From a virus: a stretch of 64,000 bases of DNA. Shown in pieces: positions 22,223 through 29,646 of the stretch. The position numbers and the translations under genes were made by a program. How positions within the stretch are numbered: position 1 is the first letter of the stretch; every line of letters starts with the position of its first letter. The stretch lies in IMG/VR virus record IMGVR_UViG_3300027763_000032, positions 57,011 through 121,010 of that record. One strand, written 5' to 3'. The notes under the pieces were generated by a model that searched no databases, was not told where the DNA came from, and saw only the letters and a program-made list of their open reading frames with translations.

Positions 22223-22728
22223 AAAAAATATACTACAGTTGGAAAGACGTCGAAGGTGCTTGTTTAGATATTGCTAGACAAGTAATTTCTAGCCAATGGC
22301 GGCCTGACTATATTGTAGGCATTACTCGCGGTGGTGCAATCCCCGCAGTAATGTTAAGTCAGTTTTTTAATATTCCCATGCGTCCACTTCAAGTGTCTTT
22401 AAGAGACGGTGGCGATTGTGTTAGCGATCTAGGCATGGCTGAAGATGCGTTTGGTCATGAAGAAGATCCTAAAAATATCCTTATTGTAGATGACATCAAT
22501 GATCAAGGATCAACTATTGCTTGGATCAAACAAGATTGGCCAAGCGGATGTTTTCCAGATCACAATCAATGGACAAAGACATGGGGGCATAACGTTCGGT
22601 TTGCTACATTAACAAATAATATGGCCAGTAAAGAAACTGTTGACTATTCAGTATGGGAAGTCAACAAAGCAGAGGAAGATTGCTGGCTAGTTTATCCGTG
22701 GGAAGAGTTTTGGCGCAATGACAACTGA
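22219..22728 (+). CDS. phosphoribosyltransferase
   Basis: 169 aa. ILIVDDINDQGST (about 89-101) is the PRPP-binding signature (four hydrophobics, D-D, then G-S/T), and YIVGITRGGAIPAVML (about 31-46) is the pyrophosphate loop. It matches xanthine/hypoxanthine-type PRTases in size and layout, so it may salvage purine bases in the infected cell. Base specificity is undetermined; 7-deazaguanine or nucleobase handling next to DpdA/FolE is a possible link. It overlaps its neighbours by 4 and 11 bp. Confidence 0.82.
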   Translation: MKKIYYSWKDVEGACLDIARQVISSQWRPDYIVGITRGGAIPAVMLSQFFNIPMRPLQVSLRDGGDCVSDLGMAEDAFGHEEDPKNILIVDDINDQGSTIAWIKQDWPSGCFPDHNQWTKTWGHNVRFATLTNNMASKETVDYSVWEVNKAEEDCWLVYPWEEFWRNDN

Positions 22729-23089
22729 TATTGAAAGGGCACTTGATGAAAAACGAGCACCGTGGACAGGTATTGAATACCGAACCAAAGACTATTGGGT
22801 CTTCCGAGATGCATACCCAGTTACGGAAGGACATCTGTTATTTGTGCCTACCAAAGAAGACTGGGACCATCTCTGGGACTGCTACAAAGCCGCATATAAA
22901 TTCGGTTACATGGGAGTCGAATCGGGTAGGTGGGACGCTTTTAATGTCGGACAAAACTGTGGCGAGGCTGCTGGGCAAACAGTAATGTATCCGCATGTAC
23001 ATATGATTCCTCGACGTGCAGGAGATATGGAAGATCCTCGTGGCGGAGTTCGTCATGTTATTCCAGAAAAAGGAAACTACAAAAAATGA
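22718..23089 (+). CDS. HIT-family nucleotide hydrolase-like protein
   Basis: 123 aa, near the family length. YPHVHMIPRRAGD fits the C-terminal histidine-triad motif (H-x-H-x-H-x-IPR) except that the first histidine is replaced by Tyr; the nucleophile-position His and the last His are kept. GQNCGEAAGQTVMYP is the upstream loop. HIT proteins cleave nucleotides bound to phosphate, amide or sulfate. The first-His change may alter activity. It starts 11 bp before the PRTase stop, so the two are coupled, and overlaps the CDGSH gene by ATGA. Confidence 0.78.
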   Translation: MTTDIERALDEKRAPWTGIEYRTKDYWVFRDAYPVTEGHLLFVPTKEDWDHLWDCYKAAYKFGYMGVESGRWDAFNVGQNCGEAAGQTVMYPHVHMIPRRAGDMEDPRGGVRHVIPEKGNYKK

Positions 23090-23265
23090 GTAAATGTACC
23101 TGCGGTCGAACTACTAACGAACCATGGTGTGATGGTAGTCACACATTAACCGAAGCACAATATCAAGAACGTTGCAGAGAAGTTGAACTTGAGGAATACA
23201 AACGTCAAGCTCAAGAATTATGGAATGACTCCTGCACTAGCATTAGGTCTAATGATGTCAAGTGA
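23086..23265 (+). CDS. CDGSH-type iron-sulfur protein, 59 aa
   Basis: A short frame opened by an ATGA overlap with the HIT gene encodes MSKCTCGRTTNEPWCDGSH at its start. This is an exact fit to the CDGSH signature (C-x-C-x2-T-x3-P-x-C-D-G-S-H), with C4, C6, C15 and H19 as the 2Fe-2S ligands of the mitoNEET-like family. The remaining 40 residues are a charged helix (QYQERCREVELEEYKRQAQE). Family members act in redox or cluster transfer; the phage role is unknown. It overlaps the following small gene. Confidence 0.82.
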   Translation: MSKCTCGRTTNEPWCDGSHTLTEAQYQERCREVELEEYKRQAQELWNDSCTSIRSNDVK

Positions 23266-23458
23266 GTGCGATGTTCGTATTGACTGGGATAACCAAAATG
23301 GATTTTGGTGGAATGAAACTTGTGCATTAGTATTGGAAGTTTTTGGATTGCCCGGAAATAGATACGAGTCTCATCCAGACTCAGACTATATGCTGTTTAA
23401 ATTTAAATCAAAAAAGGATGCAGACCTATGCCGCATACTGTTAAGCGAACGATTCTAA
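23252..23458 (+). CDS. hypothetical phage protein, about 68 aa
   Basis: The frame is open from 23183, but most of that lies inside the CDGSH gene. The ATG at 23252 (MMSSECDVRIDWDNQNGFWW) has AGG 8-10 nt ahead and leaves only a 14-bp overlap. Start at 23225 is the alternative. The body is acidic and aromatic, ending LCRILLSERF. No family recognised; the C-terminus overlaps the next gene by 31 bp. Confidence 0.58.
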   Translation: MMSSECDVRIDWDNQNGFWWNETCALVLEVFGLPGNRYESHPDSDYMLFKFKSKKDADLCRILLSERF

Positions 23459-23631
23459 TAACTATAGCAATTGCTGTATATGTTGCTGTAATGTTTTTAA
23501 TATTTCCAATGATGATGCCAAAAAAAGGTGATGTTATTAGAATTGACTGCACATGGAGTGAGATAAGTCCAGACTTTAGTCCAGAAATGAAACAAGCGTG
23601 TCGTAAGGCTCGTATATCAAATCCCACATGA
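23428..23631 (+). CDS. small single-span membrane protein, 67 aa
   Basis: One transmembrane helix (ILITIAIAVYVAVMFLIF, about 9-26) follows a short basic N-terminus. A soluble C-terminal part with two cysteines (DCTWSEISPDF, QACRKAR) probably faces the periplasm. Ribosome site AAGGA at 23415-23419. Overlaps both neighbours. Function unknown. Confidence 0.64.
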   Translation: MPHTVKRTILITIAIAVYVAVMFLIFPMMMPKKGDVIRIDCTWSEISPDFSPEMKQACRKARISNPT

Positions 23632-23930
23632 TAAAATTTAACTTCAGCTTACTAAATCCTTTTAAGCACGAAAACTTCATCGACTTGTATAATTGGCACG
23701 GTAGAATTACTAAAAATAAATCTTGGGAAGTAGAGTTAAACTACTATGCTTACGAATGGTTTGTTGTTAACATAGATCTATCTTGGAAGGGCAGTGATCA
23801 TGCAGGACCTAGTTTTGAAATTGGTTTATTTGGTTATAATCTAGGTGGCAATATATACGACAATAGACATTGGGATTATGAAAATAAATGTTGGGAATCT
23901 CTTGACAACGACCTAAATAAAGTAGTATAA
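23628..23930 (+). CDS. conserved hypothetical phage protein, 100 aa
   Basis: Begins in an ATGA overlap. Aromatic-rich beta pattern: KHENFIDLYNWHGRITKNKS, GSDHAGPSFEIGLFGYNLG and NIYDNRHWDYENKCW. Proteins of this style occur in T4-like marine phages, but no function is known to me. Its 3' end contains the promoter for folE. Confidence 0.7.
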   Translation: MIKFNFSLLNPFKHENFIDLYNWHGRITKNKSWEVELNYYAYEWFVVNIDLSWKGSDHAGPSFEIGLFGYNLGGNIYDNRHWDYENKCWESLDNDLNKVV

Positions 23931-23931
23931 T
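23902..23931 (+). promoter_or_regulatory. sigma70-type promoter for folE
   Basis: TTGACA (23902-23907), 18-bp spacer, TATAAT (23926-23931), located in the last codons of the preceding gene. The following leader has CGGAGA (23959-23964) ahead of the folE start. Confidence 0.72.
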
Positions 23932-23971
23932 AACACAAAGACATCCACGTCATTAACTCGGAGAATTATAA

Positions 23972-24802
23972 TTGACAAACAAATTTACACCAGATCCTGT
24001 TCTTAAAGAACCGCCAGAATTTAAAACAGATGAATATGTACCTTTAAAGAAAGAAGTGTATGTTAAAAAAGAAACTGGCTTAGATGCTATGGCAGGTGAT
24101 GGCGGATACCAGGAAGCATACTTTGCAGATGTTATCCGCACTAAAATGAAACGTGATAATAAACGTTTTTGGGCTGGCGACAACATTAGCGATTATCTAC
24201 ACGAAGGCGATGTAGAAAAATTAATTGACGAAACAACAGAAGCATTTGAACTAGTGCTAGATCGTTTGCTAATTGACCGTGAAAACGATCCCAACAGTCA
24301 AGGCACAGCAAGGCGCCTTGCTAAGATGTATTTTAATGAAATAATGGCAGGAAGATATGAACCAGGCCCAGACGCAACAGCTTTTCCAAATGACTCTGCA
24401 GACCGCTACGAAGGTATGCTTGTGGTTCGCAGTGAGTTACGTTCCATGTGTTCTCATCATCACCAGCCTGTTAGTGGGGTTGCCTACATCGGTATCATTG
24501 CCGCTAATAAACTTATTGGTTTATCTAAGTATACTAGAATAGCACAGTGGTGTGCCCGAAGAGGAACACTACAAGAAGAATTGTGTAACGATATTGCCCG
24601 AGAAGTTAGCAAGGCAACTGACTCAGAAAACGTAGCAGTCTATGTCCAAGCAGTACACGGATGCTGTGAGAATCGCGGTATTATGGCACACTCTAGTCTA
24701 ACACAGACTACAGTATTGCGTGGAACATTTAAAGATGATCCTCACACAAAGAAAGAGTTTTTTGACAACATTAAACTTCAACAAGAGTTTGCACCACGAT
24801 GA
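23972..24802 (+). CDS. folE: GTP cyclohydrolase I (FolE)
   Basis: 276 aa, starting at a TTG placed 8 nt after GGAG; no suitable ATG lies nearby. The zinc site is read from RSMCSHHHQP (C and H, with Ser in place of the usual Glu of CEHH) and VHGCCENRGI (second Cys). AYIGIIAANKLIGLSKYTRI is the strongly conserved core helix, and AHSSLTQT the C-terminal GTP-binding segment. It turns GTP into dihydroneopterin triphosphate, the first step toward folate and 7-deazaguanines. There is an N-terminal extension of about 60 residues relative to E. coli FolE. Its own promoter lies upstream, and it overlaps the nuclease-like gene by ATGA. Confidence 0.92.
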   Translation: MTNKFTPDPVLKEPPEFKTDEYVPLKKEVYVKKETGLDAMAGDGGYQEAYFADVIRTKMKRDNKRFWAGDNISDYLHEGDVEKLIDETTEAFELVLDRLLIDRENDPNSQGTARRLAKMYFNEIMAGRYEPGPDATAFPNDSADRYEGMLVVRSELRSMCSHHHQPVSGVAYIGIIAANKLIGLSKYTRIAQWCARRGTLQEELCNDIAREVSKATDSENVAVYVQAVHGCCENRGIMAHSSLTQTTVLRGTFKDDPHTKKEFFDNIKLQQEFAPR

Positions 24803-25470
24803 CCTACTGTTTAATACCAATGACTGTTCCTGAGATTAATAATCTTTTAGGGGCTAATTTTGTAAATACATTTCAAACTGAGATGGATTTAATTATTGCT
24901 CCTTTAAGAAAATATATTGCAAAAGGATATCCGTTAGCACTAGGTAAAGAGCAGTGGGAGTACGTGGTTTCTGAATCTATTCCTAATGCAGAATGGTGTG
25001 GTGCAGGAAAAAGCATTATCGATGTTAAGATTGGTAGCATAGGTATAGATGTCAAGGGCGTTAGTAAAGAAGAAACATCAACGTCGACTACCGAAGCTAG
25101 TATGTTCCAATCATTTAAAGAAGAAACAAAATTATATTTCAATAAAAAAGATACTGAAAGTATTTGGAATCTATTTGTCGATGGGTGGCTTTCTAAAGTT
25201 AAATCTGTAGATGAATATTATCTTATTGGTATTGTTAGAGAAAAAGAAACGCTTAACTGCTCACTGTGTGCATTTAAGGTTGCTGACACTAATCTATTAT
25301 ACGAGGACGATCTTTGTAAGTTCACAAAAAAGTCTATGAAAGTATCAGGATTAGCAGATTCTGCATTTATTGAAACAAGAGTTTACAGTAGCAAAACTAG
25401 ATTAGAAATTAAATTTAAAAGCAAGGTTTGGCAAGACCCTAACTATGCTTTACCAATTTACAAATTTTAA
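24799..25470 (+). CDS. possible PD-(D/E)XK-type nuclease-like protein, 223 aa
   Basis: The core IIDVKIGSIGIDVKGVSK (about 73-90) has the layout of a restriction-fold active site: a first acidic residue, a turn, then D-V-K. Downstream helices and strands (SIWNLFVDGWL, DEYYLIGIVREKETL) fit an alpha/beta endonuclease. It is coupled to folE by ATGA. No known family was recognised, so the nuclease call rests on the motif alone. Confidence 0.48.
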   Translation: MTYCLIPMTVPEINNLLGANFVNTFQTEMDLIIAPLRKYIAKGYPLALGKEQWEYVVSESIPNAEWCGAGKSIIDVKIGSIGIDVKGVSKEETSTSTTEASMFQSFKEETKLYFNKKDTESIWNLFVDGWLSKVKSVDEYYLIGIVREKETLNCSLCAFKVADTNLLYEDDLCKFTKKSMKVSGLADSAFIETRVYSSKTRLEIKFKSKVWQDPNYALPIYKF

Positions 25471-25480
25471 GGAGACCCAA

Positions 25481-25672
25481 ATGTCACAACTAAGCAAACT
25501 AGCAAAAGTAAATGAAAATATTAGCATAAATCGTTACGACAACGGTTGGATGGTTGAAATCGGTGGACGAGATAAAAAAGAAGAATGGAAAACAACCAAG
25601 ACACTTTGCAACTCAGAAGAAGAAGTTATTACTCTTATCAAAGAGTGGAACACATTACCTTTAGACGTTTAA
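25481..25672 (+). CDS. hypothetical phage protein, 63 aa
   Basis: ATG at 25481 follows AAGGAG (25469-25474). A small alpha/beta protein (NISINRYDNGWMVEIGGRD, then a helix SEEEVITLIKEW). The frame extends upstream to 25445, but that start lacks a ribosome site and lies inside the previous gene. No family recognised. Confidence 0.68.
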   Translation: MSQLSKLAKVNENISINRYDNGWMVEIGGRDKKEEWKTTKTLCNSEEEVITLIKEWNTLPLDV

Positions 25673-25682
25673 GGAGAATATT

Positions 25683-26378
25683 ATGTTTGGAACAAACTTT
25701 ACAGGCGGTGATGTACTAAGTTACCGTAGTGCTAGCGAAATTAACTCAGCGATGGGGCGTGTCTATGGACACATGAGCCTTGCTGTTATTGTATCAATGA
25801 TTGTCAGTTACTTTGTGGGTACTAGTCCAGAGTTACTACAATTCTTTTTTACAGGTGTAATGAAGTGGATTGTAATCTTTGCACCGCTTGCGGCAATCTT
25901 TGGTGTTGCTATGGTGCTAGGTAATAATCCTAGCAAAGGCGTAGCACAGTTATGCCTACATGGATTTGCGGCACTAATGGGATTGAGCTTTGCTACAATC
26001 TTTGCCGTGTTCAATATGGGATCAATTGTTAGTGCCTTTATGGGTGCGGCAATCTTGTTTGGTGTAATGAGTGGTTACGGCTACTTTACCAAACGTAGTT
26101 TAGAAAGCATGGGGCAATTTATGTTTATAGGTTTGATTGCCATTGTTATTGCCAGCATTGTCAATATCTTTATTGGATCAAGTGTAATGGCCATGGTCAT
26201 TAGTGCCTTGGCAATTATTATCTTCCTAGGACTGACTGCCTATGATACACAACGTATTCGTGAAGAACTAAGTGTAGACACTACTCCGGCCGCCGAAGTC
26301 AGCGGTGCTTTAAGCCTATACATGAACTTTATTAACTTGTTTTTAAACTTGTTACAACTATTTGGAGAAAGAAAATAA
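25683..26378 (+). CDS. Bax inhibitor-1 family (TMBIM/YccA-like) membrane protein
   Basis: 231 aa with about seven transmembrane helices. The C-terminal signature GLTAYDTQRIREEL and LSLYMNFINLFLNLLQLFG matches the BI-1/UPF0005 family. Bacterial members include YbhL and YccA; YccA binds and modulates the membrane protease FtsH (established for E. coli), and others conduct calcium. A phage copy may stabilise a membrane protein during infection (inference). Ribosome site AAGGAGA (25672-25678). The next gene starts on its last stop base. Confidence 0.9.
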   Translation: MFGTNFTGGDVLSYRSASEINSAMGRVYGHMSLAVIVSMIVSYFVGTSPELLQFFFTGVMKWIVIFAPLAAIFGVAMVLGNNPSKGVAQLCLHGFAALMGLSFATIFAVFNMGSIVSAFMGAAILFGVMSGYGYFTKRSLESMGQFMFIGLIAIVIASIVNIFIGSSVMAMVISALAIIIFLGLTAYDTQRIREELSVDTTPAAEVSGALSLYMNFINLFLNLLQLFGERK

Positions 26379-26593
26379 TGAACTCAATAGATATGGCCAA
26401 TGACCTAATATTTAGGGCAAAAAACTTACAAGAGTTTGTAGTTGAAACTGATGTGCCGGAAGATTTTAGATTTAATGGTGTAATACCATTTGACATGCAG
26501 ATTAAAGATAGTATAATAAGTGCTAAGGTAATGGCACTCGACTTTGACGAAGCTGTTACACAACTCGATAACTTTTTAGAAAGCTGTAAATGA
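26378..26593 (+). CDS. hypothetical phage protein, 71 aa
   Basis: Starts on the last base of the BI-1 stop. Acidic, mixed alpha/beta (LIFRAKNLQEFVVETDVPED, then DFDEAVTQLDNFLESC). No recognised domain. It overlaps the next small frame by ATGA. Confidence 0.62.
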   Translation: MNSIDMANDLIFRAKNLQEFVVETDVPEDFRFNGVIPFDMQIKDSIISAKVMALDFDEAVTQLDNFLESCK

Positions 26594-26763
26594 ATCCGCA
26601 ACACTTATATACTATCCGCTGGACACAACCATATGCCACTTACCAAATGCGCCCATATCTTCGCCAACTTCGTAACGACTACGAAGTTCAAATTGAAGAT
26701 AAACTGGCTCGTGGTCAGTTTGATGATGCGAAAGCAGTCTTAGAAAGAATTATGAAATTATGA
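26590..26763 (+). CDS. small hypothetical protein, 57 aa
   Basis: Fills the gap between 26593 and 26760, with ATGA overlaps at both ends (26590-26593 and 26760-26763). Sequence begins MNPQHLYTIRWTQPYATYQM and is basic and aromatic, ending in a helix DDAKAVLERIMKL. The double coupling and codon pattern support it. Confidence 0.6.
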   Translation: MNPQHLYTIRWTQPYATYQMRPYLRQLRNDYEVQIEDKLARGQFDDAKAVLERIMKL

Positions 26764-27050
26764 ACTGGTTAAAACTTAAATTTCGAGATTGGATAAACAG
26801 CGCACAAGACATATACGAGACGTCTGGTCGACAAAATCGATTAGTTAGTAGTGCTGAAGAAAAGTCTATCGGTGATGATCCTGTATTAAATTTCAAAGTT
26901 TATTCAGCGGTAGGTGGTAAGGTTGTAGAGTTTAGACGTTATGATCGCAAGAGTGATCGTAACGATAGTACTACATACATTATTACAAATGATCAAGACT
27001 TTGGTGAACGTATTGCAAAAATTGCTACAATGGAAAATTTAAAAGCATGA
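26760..27050 (+). CDS. hypothetical phage protein, 96 aa
   Basis: Begins MNWLKLKFRDWINSAQDIYE and has a central strand-rich part (LNFKVYSAVGGKVVEFRRYD) and a C-terminal helix (DFGERIAKIATMENL). Similar proteins occur near queE-like genes in T4-like marine phages as far as I recall, with unknown function. Overlaps the next start by ATGA. Confidence 0.68.
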   Translation: MNWLKLKFRDWINSAQDIYETSGRQNRLVSSAEEKSIGDDPVLNFKVYSAVGGKVVEFRRYDRKSDRNDSTTYIITNDQDFGERIAKIATMENLKA

Positions 27051-27388
27051 ACGCACAGGTACCTGCAGAAGGCATTTTAAAACATAACGAGTGGGGCGAC
27101 TCAAAAGTTTATCGAGTTTTATGCGAATGTGGAGATAGCAGTCACGAACACAACGTATGGGTAGAAGCTGACGACCACGACATTTCAGTTACTATCTATA
27201 CTACAACTAAGACTAACTTTTGGTCTAAAACACGTTGGTATCATATTTGGACTTTACTATCTAAAGGCTACATCGATACAGAATCAACTGTTTGTTTAAA
27301 AAGACAAAGTGCTTTGAACTATGCAGAAACATTAAAAAGTGCTATAATAGATGTAGAAGAATTTAGGAAGAACAATGTCAAAAATTAA
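27047..27388 (+). CDS. hypothetical phage protein with Cys/His segment, 113 aa
   Basis: YRVLCECGDSSHEHNVWVEA (about 23-42) has two Cys and two His in a possible zinc-binding layout, followed by SVTIYTTTKTNFW. The C-terminal part is helical (ALNYAETLKSAIIDVEEF). Its end overlaps the queE start by 14 bp. Function unknown. Confidence 0.68.
   Translation: MNAQVPAEGILKHNEWGDSKVYRVLCECGDSSHEHNVWVEADDHDISVTIYTTTKTNFWSKTRWYHIWTLLSKGYIDTESTVCLKRQSALNYAETLKSAIIDVEEFRKNNVKN
27340..27348 (+). promoter_or_regulatory. possible extended -10 promoter before queE
   Basis: TGCTATAAT matches the extended -10 form (TG-n-TATAAT). No -35 box lies at the right distance, the best TTGAAC being 23 bp upstream. It would begin a transcript near 27355, just ahead of the queE ATG (27375). 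Confidence 0.33.
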
Positions 27389-28232
27389 AATTGCAGAATT
27401 ATTTTATAGTGTGCAGGGCGAAGGACGCTACATGGGCGTCCCGTCTGTATTTCTACGCACATTTGGTTGTAACTTTAAGTGTGCCGGCTTTGGCATGCCA
27501 CGTGGCGAACTAAGTCACGAAGCAACGGATATTGCGGCTACGCATACTATGATCAAGTCTTTTCAAAATTATAAAGACTTGCCACTAGTTAGCACAGGTT
27601 GTGATAGCTATGCTAGTTGGATGCCCGAGTTTAAAGATCTAAGCCCATTGCTCTCAAGCGATGCTATTGCCGATGGTATTATGGATATGCTACCCTACGA
27701 AGAATGGCGAGATGAACATCTTGTTATTACAGGTGGCGAACCTTTGTTAGGTTGGCAACGTGCCTATCCAGACTTGTTAGATAATCCTAAGATGGCAAGT
27801 CTTAAGGAAATTACCTTTGAGACAAACGGTACTCAATCTTTAACAGACGAATTTAGATCTTATTTGCACAACTGGAAGAAAGCTAGTCCAGATCGAGAAA
27901 TTACATTTAGTGTAAGTGCTAAACTGCCATGTAGCGGTGAAGCATGGGATGAAGCAATTAAACCACAAACAGTGTGCGAGTATGAATGGTTTGGTACAGC
28001 ATATTTGAAATTTGTTATTGCCACAGAACAAGACTTTGCCGATGCAGAGTGTGCTATTGCCGCTTATCGCACAGCAGGGTTTAAAGGACACGTTTACCTA
28101 ATGCCTGTGGGTGGTGTAGAAAGTGTCTATGCGATGAATAATAAGAATGTAGCTATATTGGCTATGAAACACGGCTTACGTTATAGTGACCGTTTGCAAG
28201 TGCCGTTATTTAAAAATGAGTGGGGAACCTAA
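27375..28232 (+). CDS. queE: QueE-like 7-carboxy-7-deazaguanine synthase (radical SAM)
   Basis: 285 aa. FYSVQGEGRYMGVPSVFLR is the QueE N-terminal motif. The iron-sulfur cysteines appear as C32-x3-C36 (GCNFKC), but the third, normally two residues later, is displaced to C76 in TGCDSYASW, which carries the CDSYA context of the canonical third Cys. GGEPLL and TFETNGTQ are SAM and substrate motifs. The reaction converts 6-carboxy-tetrahydropterin to 7-carboxy-7-deazaguanine. The ribosome site is TAGGA (27364-27368). Identification is strong; the 39-residue insert inside the cluster motif is unusual for the bacterial enzyme. Confidence 0.85.
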   Translation: MSKIKIAELFYSVQGEGRYMGVPSVFLRTFGCNFKCAGFGMPRGELSHEATDIAATHTMIKSFQNYKDLPLVSTGCDSYASWMPEFKDLSPLLSSDAIADGIMDMLPYEEWRDEHLVITGGEPLLGWQRAYPDLLDNPKMASLKEITFETNGTQSLTDEFRSYLHNWKKASPDREITFSVSAKLPCSGEAWDEAIKPQTVCEYEWFGTAYLKFVIATEQDFADAECAIAAYRTAGFKGHVYLMPVGGVESVYAMNNKNVAILAMKHGLRYSDRLQVPLFKNEWGT

Positions 28233-28684
28233 TGAATAAATGGATTGAAAAGTTGTTTGGCATTGATAAGATCAAAGCTAGAACTGAAGAGGCATTAAAG
28301 CAAGCAGAAGAATCTATCCAAGTTGCTAATAAGGCCGCAACTGCCGCAGAAGCCGCAGTTAAAGCAGAAGAAATGGCAAAGTTAGGTCCAAAAGAAAGAG
28401 CTACTGCCAAAGGCGAACCTTATGTAGCAGTGTTGGATACTAAAGTAAACCCGGACAATGTACGTAATGGCTTTTTTGAGCTTGACTGGAACGACCTTTT
28501 TGTGTTACAATTGAAACAAGCTGGTTACGGATTTGATGGTGATGCTGACGAAGAAATTGTAGATCGTTGGTTTAGAGGCCTGTGCAAAGACGTAGCTAAC
28601 GAAGAAGGTATTGATATGACTGACCGAGGTGCTGGTTATATTAATGTTCGTAAGTTAACCGAAGACAAAAGCGAAGTTTCATGA
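28232..28684 (+). CDS. conserved phage protein with N-terminal coiled coil, 150 aa
   Basis: The ATG at 28232 shares its A with the queE stop (TAATG). Residues 15-60 form a charged Ala/Glu/Lys coiled coil (EEALKQAEESIQVANKAATA). The rest (NVRNGFFELDWNDLFVLQL, and DEEIVDRWFRGLCKDV) is a conserved-looking globular part. It overlaps the RNase H gene by ATGA. Function unknown. Confidence 0.72.
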   Translation: MNKWIEKLFGIDKIKARTEEALKQAEESIQVANKAATAAEAAVKAEEMAKLGPKERATAKGEPYVAVLDTKVNPDNVRNGFFELDWNDLFVLQLKQAGYGFDGDADEEIVDRWFRGLCKDVANEEGIDMTDRGAGYINVRKLTEDKSEVS

Positions 28685-29646
28685 CATATATTTTAGTAGA
28701 TACTGCTAACACATTCTTCCGTGCCCGTCACGTCATTAAAGGTGACGCTGACACTAAGTTAGGCATGGCATTTCATATTACACTTAACAGTATCCGCAAG
28801 GCTTGGCAAGACTTTGGAGGCACACATGTTGTCTTCTGTCTCGAAGGTCGCTCATGGCGCAAAGACTATTACACTCCATATAAAGCACAGAGAGCGGCGG
28901 CTCGTGCGGCTAAGACTGTAAAAGAACAAGAAGAAGAAACCCTGTTTTGGGAATCGTTTGACGCATTTAAAGATTTTATTACAGAAAAAACTAACTGTAC
29001 AGTATTACAGCATCAGCAACTAGAAGCTGACGATTTAATTGCCGGTTGGATACAGAGTCATCCAAATGACGATCATGTGATTATTAGTACCGATACAGAT
29101 TTTGTACAATTAATTGCTCCTAACGTAAAACAGTACAACGGAGTTATGGAAACTACAATTACACACGAAGGTATCTTTGATAAAAAAGGCAAGCGTGTGA
29201 TTGACAATAAGACTAAAGCTGAAAAAGTTATTCCAGATCCACAATGGTTATTGTTTGAAAAATGTATTCGAGGCGATACTAGCGATAATGTATTCAGTGC
29301 ATATCCTAAAGTGCGTAAGAATAAATTAGAAGAAGCCTTTACTGATAGGGCAAACAAGGGATTCGCGTGGAACAATCTCATGCTTCAGCGTTGGGTTGAT
29401 CATAACGGGGTCGAACATCGTGTGTTAGAAGACTACGAACGTAATCGTCGACTTATTGATCTTACTCAACAACCCGAAGATATTAAAAATATTATTAAAG
29501 AAACAATCTCTACTAATGCGGTTGCTAAAGAAGTTACACAAGTTGGCATTAGACTTTTAAAATTTGCTCAATTATATGATCTACAGAAAGTGTCTGATCA
29601 GGCAGATAGCTATGCCAAACCATTAAATGCAAGGTACGTAAAATGA
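28681..29646 (+). CDS. rnh: RNase H / 5'-3' exonuclease, T4 Rnh-like
   Basis: 321 aa (T4 RNase H is 305). The FEN-1-type acidic residues are readable: VDTANTFFRARH (D7), QLEADDLIAGW, ISTDTDFVQLI and RGDTSDNV. The enzyme removes RNA primers and flaps from lagging strands alongside gp43 and the clamp. It overlaps the preceding gene by ATGA and the next gene by 4 bp. The C-terminal region is less conserved but full length. Confidence 0.93.
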   Translation: MTYILVDTANTFFRARHVIKGDADTKLGMAFHITLNSIRKAWQDFGGTHVVFCLEGRSWRKDYYTPYKAQRAAARAAKTVKEQEEETLFWESFDAFKDFITEKTNCTVLQHQQLEADDLIAGWIQSHPNDDHVIISTDTDFVQLIAPNVKQYNGVMETTITHEGIFDKKGKRVIDNKTKAEKVIPDPQWLLFEKCIRGDTSDNVFSAYPKVRKNKLEEAFTDRANKGFAWNNLMLQRWVDHNGVEHRVLEDYERNRRLIDLTQQPEDIKNIIKETISTNAVAKEVTQVGIRLLKFAQLYDLQKVSDQADSYAKPLNARYVK

